This document shows positions 39,171 to 42,970 of a DNA stretch of 42,970 nucleotides, in pieces. The notes beneath the pieces were generated by a model. That model saw only the letters and a list, made by a program, of their open reading frames with translations. It was not told the DNA's origin and did not search any database. The translations under genes were made by a program, and so were the position numbers. Every line of letters begins with the position of its first letter. The first letter of the stretch is position 1. The DNA is from Deltaproteobacteria bacterium (GTDB lineage: Bacteria > Desulfobacterota > BSN033 > UBA1163), in the NCBI GenBank assembly GCA_016875255.1, contig VGRU01000006.1, positions 1 through 42,970 of the forward strand, read 5' to 3'.

Positions 39171-39995
39171 ATGAAACTGCTGTTCTCTCTGATTCTTGCG
39201 CTGGTCATAATTCCATCACTCTGCTACGGCATTGATGCAAAGGTTGAAACGGTCGAAGGTGGTTTCTTTCAGATCGCCGATTTCTCGATGGATGGGAGAA
39301 GGACCTTTTCCATTGACCGGGCAGGGGGGATTGAGAGGGTCGACTGGAAGGAGATCACTTCTTTTGAGATCAAACAGGTAGGGGCGAATTACTGGGTTAT
39401 GGTTCAATTCACCACCGGAAAAAAAGACACTCTGAGGCTCAGACAACATTCCTTTTTCAGGGGCCGCTCCAACCTCGGGTCAGTTTTAATTCCTTTCGAG
39501 AAGGTGAAGAGCGTTTCTCTGTTGCCGGATACTGCTGAGGAAAAGAAGAAAGAAGAATCGCCAGTTAAGGAAACCATATTGCCGGTGGATTCTCCTCCCC
39601 AGGAATTTGACCGGATTACCCTGAGAAATGGTGACGTGCTCATGGGAGGTGTTGTGGCCGATTTGCTTACGATCAGAACGATTTACGGGACCATTTCTTT
39701 CAAAAAAACAAATGTCAACCGGGTGTCCTTCGGGAAGGGGGCGAAACTTCAGAAAGATGGCGAGAAAGATGTGCTCTTTTCGAAATACGGGGATAAGCTT
39801 TCGGGAATAATCCCGGACAGCTACCTAAAGATGAGACTTAGGACCAATACGGATATATCGATTCCCCGGGAACACATCCAGGAAATTGAATTCGGGGTTA
39901 TGCCCGAGATTGGATCCAAAATCCCTCCTGAACAGCCAGAATCGACTACTTCAAAGGATACCTCAGACATTACGATTCCACTGAGGCGAAATTGA
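39171..39995 (+). CDS. Exported beta-rich hypothetical protein
   Basis: The 274-residue product starts MKLLFSLILALVIIPSLCYG, a signal peptide, at an ATG preceded by GTGAGG. The mature part contains two related blocks, FFQIADFSMDGRRTFSIDRA with WKEITSFEIKQV, and ITLRNGDVLMGGVVADLLTI with INRV-type strands (TNVNRVSFGKG), each reading like a small beta barrel of repeated 'G.V..D.L.I.T.YG.I' strands. It ends polar. Similar strand repeats occur in periplasmic proteins of unknown function. Position between the regulators and the sugar dehydrogenase suggests an envelope role. Confidence 0.7.
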   Translation: MKLLFSLILALVIIPSLCYGIDAKVETVEGGFFQIADFSMDGRRTFSIDRAGGIERVDWKEITSFEIKQVGANYWVMVQFTTGKKDTLRLRQHSFFRGRSNLGSVLIPFEKVKSVSLLPDTAEEKKKEESPVKETILPVDSPPQEFDRITLRNGDVLMGGVVADLLTIRTIYGTISFKKTNVNRVSFGKGAKLQKDGEKDVLFSKYGDKLSGIIPDSYLKMRLRTNTDISIPREHIQEIEFGVMPEIGSKIPPEQPESTTSKDTSDITIPLRRN

Positions 39996-40083
39996 GGGGA
40001 ACAATTATGATCCTGAACGGTTACATTAATTTTCTCCTCAGAAGATCGAAATCACGAATAACGAATAACCAGCCAAAGACAAC

Positions 40084-41778
40084 ATGCCAGATCACGAATT
40101 GAAAGCAGCCTCCGATCAATTAAACGCCGATGTCCCTGTGTCGGTAAGTCCTGACGGAGAATCATTTCTCCTCCCTTTGGAATCCGACTACGATTGGGAA
40201 TTAAAGCGTCTGCAAAAGCTCGTAGCCGAGCAGCGTCTCCTTGGTCGAGAGATAGTTGTGGTTCTTGGTCTGGGGTTTGTTGGCGCTGTTATGGCTGGCG
40301 TGATTGCCGACTCCACCGACAAGGAAACCAGGAAGCCCGGAAAGTTTGTGATCGGGATGCAGCGGCCTTCCTCCCGGTCTTACTGGAAGATTCCTTACAT
40401 CAACAAGGGGATTGCCCCGGTCGAAGCCGAAGATCCTGAGGTTGCCCTCTTGATCCGGCGGGTCGTCCTAGATAAGAAGACCTTGGCAGCCACTTTCACT
40501 TATGAGGCTCTTGCCCTTGCGGATGTTGTGGTTGTGGACGTTCAGTGTGACTACCACAAGGAGACCCTCGGCGACGTGAAGTGTGGTCGGGCAGACATCG
40601 CAGCCCTTGAGGAGAGCTTCAAGATCATCGGCGAAAAAATCAAACCCGACTGCCTCATCCTGATCGAAACCACTGTTCCCCCCGGCACCACCGAGTACAT
40701 TGCGTATCCGATTATCAAAAAAGCCTTTGAGCGCCGTGGCTTCATAAATGGCGATCCGTTGCTCTCTCACTCGTTTAAAAGGGTAATGCCTGGAAGACAT
40801 TACGTAGCTTCTGTCCGAGACTTCTGGCGGGTCTGCAGCGGAATCAATGCCAAGGCAAAAGAGCGCGTCACGAGATTCCTCTCTGAAGTCCTTAATGTTG
40901 ATAAATATCCGATAACAGTCCTTGAACGTCCCATCGAAAGCGAGACTTGCAAGATCGTAGAGAACTCTTACCGTGCTACGATCCTGGCCTTTCTCCACGA
41001 ATGGAGCACCTTTTCAGAACGAAACGGCGTTGACCTCATCAAGGTCATCGATGCCATAAAGGTCCGGCCCACCCATTCAAATATCATCTTTCCGGGTCCC
41101 GGAATTGGGGGATACTGTCTCCCAAAGGATGGTGGACTGGGATTCTGGGCCTACCAGACACTGATGGGATTCGAAGACGATATCTTCCACCTCACTCCCC
41201 TGGCCATTAACATAAACGATACCCGTGCTCTTCACGCAGCCCAACTGGTAAGAGATGCCCTCCGGAACATGGGAAAGATCGTTGCCGCCTCCAAGATCGC
41301 AGTCCTTGGAGCATCGTACAGGGAGGATGTGGGAGATACCCGTTACAGTGGTTCCGAAATCCTTGTCCGCAAGCTGACCGAGATGGGCGCCGAGGTGGCA
41401 GTCCACGATCCCTACGTAAAGCACTGGTGGGAGATTGAGAAGCAGGATTCCTACCCAGCCGACGGCCAGCATAGAGCGAATTACTTCCGGAACCAAAAGA
41501 AACTCAGCGATCTTCGCGTCCTCCAGGATCTCGCGCAAGTCATAAAAGGCTCTGATGCCGTCGTTTTCGCCGTTCGTCACCAGCCTTATTTGGAATTAGA
41601 TCCGGATGAGGTACATGAAATGGTTGGCAAACCCTGTGCAATCATTGACTGTTTTGGTATCCTCGATGATTTGAAAATTAAAAGGTTTTTTGAACTGAAA
41701 TGTGAAGTCAAGGGCCTTGGCCGAGGCCATATACAGAGGATCAAGGAGCAGGTCCGGGAATTGGGGGGTAACAAATGA
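40084..41778 (+). CDS. UDP-sugar 6-dehydrogenase family (UDP-GlcNAc/ManNAc dehydrogenase-like)
   Basis: This 564-residue enzyme should oxidise a nucleotide sugar to its uronic acid with two NAD+, giving an acidic precursor for the polymer. The Rossmann start is VLGLGFVGAVMA (about 60-71); the family's IETTVPPGTTE (194-204), SETCKIVENSYRA (286-298) and catalytic GPGIGGYCLPKD (C345) are all present. The C-terminal half has the second NAD/UDP domain (KIAVLGASYREDVGDTRYS). It is about 120 residues longer than common family members, with an amino-terminal extension and an insert (WEIEKQDSYPADGQHRAN near 455-472). The ribosome site is weak. Confidence 0.9.
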   Translation: MPDHELKAASDQLNADVPVSVSPDGESFLLPLESDYDWELKRLQKLVAEQRLLGREIVVVLGLGFVGAVMAGVIADSTDKETRKPGKFVIGMQRPSSRSYWKIPYINKGIAPVEAEDPEVALLIRRVVLDKKTLAATFTYEALALADVVVVDVQCDYHKETLGDVKCGRADIAALEESFKIIGEKIKPDCLILIETTVPPGTTEYIAYPIIKKAFERRGFINGDPLLSHSFKRVMPGRHYVASVRDFWRVCSGINAKAKERVTRFLSEVLNVDKYPITVLERPIESETCKIVENSYRATILAFLHEWSTFSERNGVDLIKVIDAIKVRPTHSNIIFPGPGIGGYCLPKDGGLGFWAYQTLMGFEDDIFHLTPLAININDTRALHAAQLVRDALRNMGKIVAASKIAVLGASYREDVGDTRYSGSEILVRKLTEMGAEVAVHDPYVKHWWEIEKQDSYPADGQHRANYFRNQKKLSDLRVLQDLAQVIKGSDAVVFAVRHQPYLELDPDEVHEMVGKPCAIIDCFGILDDLKIKRFFELKCEVKGLGRGHIQRIKEQVRELGGNK

Positions 41779-41822
41779 TCTTTAAGTCCCCTCAAGGTTT
41801 TTTCCACAAAAAAGGAGTGATT

Positions 41823-42914
41823 ATGTTACGGATAAAGTTTTTGGTTCATCTGGTCGTTTTTGCAGTGATTATTTCATGTGCGACGGGTCCCGGCCCAAGA
41901 AGGGATGTTCAGAAGCTTACGCCTGAGGCAAAATTCGAAGCCCAAGTGAAAGAAATAGAAGCTTTAAAGCAGGTGAAGGCGATGAACGAAAGGATCCTGA
42001 TGGGCACCATGTCGTCCAGGAAAGAACTTTATAAGGATTACAAGATCGGTCCAGAGGATCTTATAGAGATTTCCGTTTTTGAGGATGAAAAACTGAACAA
42101 AACCGTCCGGGTCAGTTCCCAGGGAAATGTCAGTCTTCCCCTGATTGGAATGTTGAGGGTGCAGGGGTTGACGTCAAACCAACTCGAAAAGGAGATTCGT
42201 GACCTTCTTCAGGAGAAATATTTCCAGGACCCCCACGTGAGTGTGTTCATCAAGGAGTACAGAAGCCAGCAAATTTCCGTGATCGGGGCTGTTGAAAAAC
42301 CAGGGGTCTATAGTTTCATGGGGCAGAAGACGGTCCTGGATGCCCTAGCCTTGGCAGGGGGGCTGAAGGCGGGCCGTGATAGCGAGTATGCGGGGCAATT
42401 GCTCTTCCTGATCCGGCCTCCGGTCGAGGAAGAGGAGATCCCGGAGGAGAAAAAAGAGACCGAAGACCAGAAACCGAGGACTTTCGTAATCAACCTTGAG
42501 GATCTATTGGTTAAAGGCGATCTGCGCCTCAATCTGCCGGTCTTACATGGCGATATCATCAATGTGCCCATCTCTGGAAAGATTTTTGTCGGAGGCGAGG
42601 TAAGGTCCCCTGGGGGGTTTCCTATGACGGGGAAGAAGCTGACCTTGAGCCAAGCTATTACACTGGTTGGGGGATTGAGTCAGAAAGCCAATGGTTCGGA
42701 GACAAAAATATTCAGGTTTAAAGACGGCGGCACGGGAAAGGAGATCCTCATCGCCGACGTTTATGCCATCCAGAAAGGAAAGGATGAGGATTTTTATCTC
42801 AAGGAAAATGATATTGTTATTGTTCCAAAAAGTGGGGTGAAGGATTTCCTAATAGAACTTCGGGACACAGTAAGAGGAATTTTCGGCGTGGGATTCTCCC
42901 TTGGGTCTCTTTAG
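41823..42914 (+). CDS. Wza-type outer-membrane polysaccharide export lipoprotein
   Basis: The 363-residue protein starts MLRIKFLVHLVVFAVIISCA after AAGGAGTGATT, a lipoprotein signal with an IISC lipobox. The poly-export domain reads YKIGPEDLIEISVFEDEKLN (about 72-91) and SVFIKEYRSQQISVIGAVEK; two SLBB-type segments follow (GVYSFMGQKTVLDALALAGG and GKIFVGGEVRSPGGFPM, then TLSQAITLVGGLSQKANGSE). It would form the export channel that works with the Wzc-type kinase. It lies 44 bases after the dehydrogenase stop. Confidence 0.92.
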   Translation: MLRIKFLVHLVVFAVIISCATGPGPRRDVQKLTPEAKFEAQVKEIEALKQVKAMNERILMGTMSSRKELYKDYKIGPEDLIEISVFEDEKLNKTVRVSSQGNVSLPLIGMLRVQGLTSNQLEKEIRDLLQEKYFQDPHVSVFIKEYRSQQISVIGAVEKPGVYSFMGQKTVLDALALAGGLKAGRDSEYAGQLLFLIRPPVEEEEIPEEKKETEDQKPRTFVINLEDLLVKGDLRLNLPVLHGDIINVPISGKIFVGGEVRSPGGFPMTGKKLTLSQAITLVGGLSQKANGSETKIFRFKDGGTGKEILIADVYAIQKGKDEDFYLKENDIVIVPKSGVKDFLIELRDTVRGIFGVGFSLGSL

Positions 42915-42970
42915 CACCCTTTTCAATGGGGCATGGGGATTGGGGAATTCGAAGTGTTCAGTTTTTGGAA

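Noticed and set aside
40007..40102. 31-codon ORF MILNGYINFLLRRSKS with GAGGGG upstream
   Set aside because: Overlaps the start of the dehydrogenase and contains the simple repeat CACGAATAACGAATAACC; more likely leader sequence.

Overview
The window looks like chromosomal DNA from a Gram-negative, deltaproteobacterial-type organism (Desulfobacterota or Nitrospirota level). The evidence is an exopolysaccharide export locus with Wzc- and Wza-type proteins, LoaP/UpxY-like NusG paralogs, an EF-hand HtpX protease, strong GGAGG ribosome sites and moderate GC. I could not search databases, so the taxonomy is an impression and all family names rest on motifs read by eye.

Region 1 (1-4501) reads as the tail of an integron gene-cassette array on the minus strand. 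Small ORFs (membrane proteins, a zinc-ribbon protein, a nuclease-like membrane protein) are separated by attC-like hairpins, with no integrase in view. A roughly 1.96-kb group IIC-type intron with its reverse transcriptase (267-2227, plus strand) sits antisense to the cassettes, beside one attC. Removing it on paper restores a cassette ORF whose stop codon falls inside that attC.

Region 2 (about 4759-16805) looks like part of an integrative, mobilisable or plasmid-derived element. It carries a TraD/VirD4-type ATPase, an HD-domain protein, a phage-type winged-helix replication protein with iteron-like repeats inside its gene, a NusG/Spt5-like KOW protein, an excisionase-type helix-turn-helix protein, a Gp3-like recombination-directionality-factor homolog next to a PD-(D/E)XK nuclease, several tiny overlapping ORFs, and a cargo operon encoding a double-thioredoxin DsbD/CcdA fusion plus a YbjQ-family protein. 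Two short DNA motifs recur at its promoters and suggest one shared regulator.

Region 3 (16943-26226) is defence-island-like: a MntA/HepT toxin-antitoxin pair, an HtpX protease, a secreted nuclease, a pentapeptide-repeat protein with a TIR-like C-terminal domain, and an operon of RecD2 helicase, RecB/Cas4-like nuclease, a small protein and a broken phospholipase-D-type nuclease, followed by an XRE regulator. Three genes (the nuclease at 4759-5267, the PLD nuclease and the XRE regulator) carry apparent single-base shifts in homopolymer runs, so sequencing error must be considered.

Region 4 (26649-end) is an exopolysaccharide locus running left to right: FecR-like protein, Wzc-type tyrosine autokinase, TPR/carbohydrate-binding protein, J-domain membrane protein, CpsB-type phosphatase, O-antigen ligase/polymerase, NusG-like antiterminator, a histidine-kinase/receiver hybrid with degenerate kinase motifs, a VanZ-like protein, a decayed second NusG paralog, a nucleotide-sugar dehydrogenase and a Wza-type export lipoprotein. 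A 34-bp near-perfect inverted repeat and a leader hairpin in this locus are candidate targets of the antiterminators.
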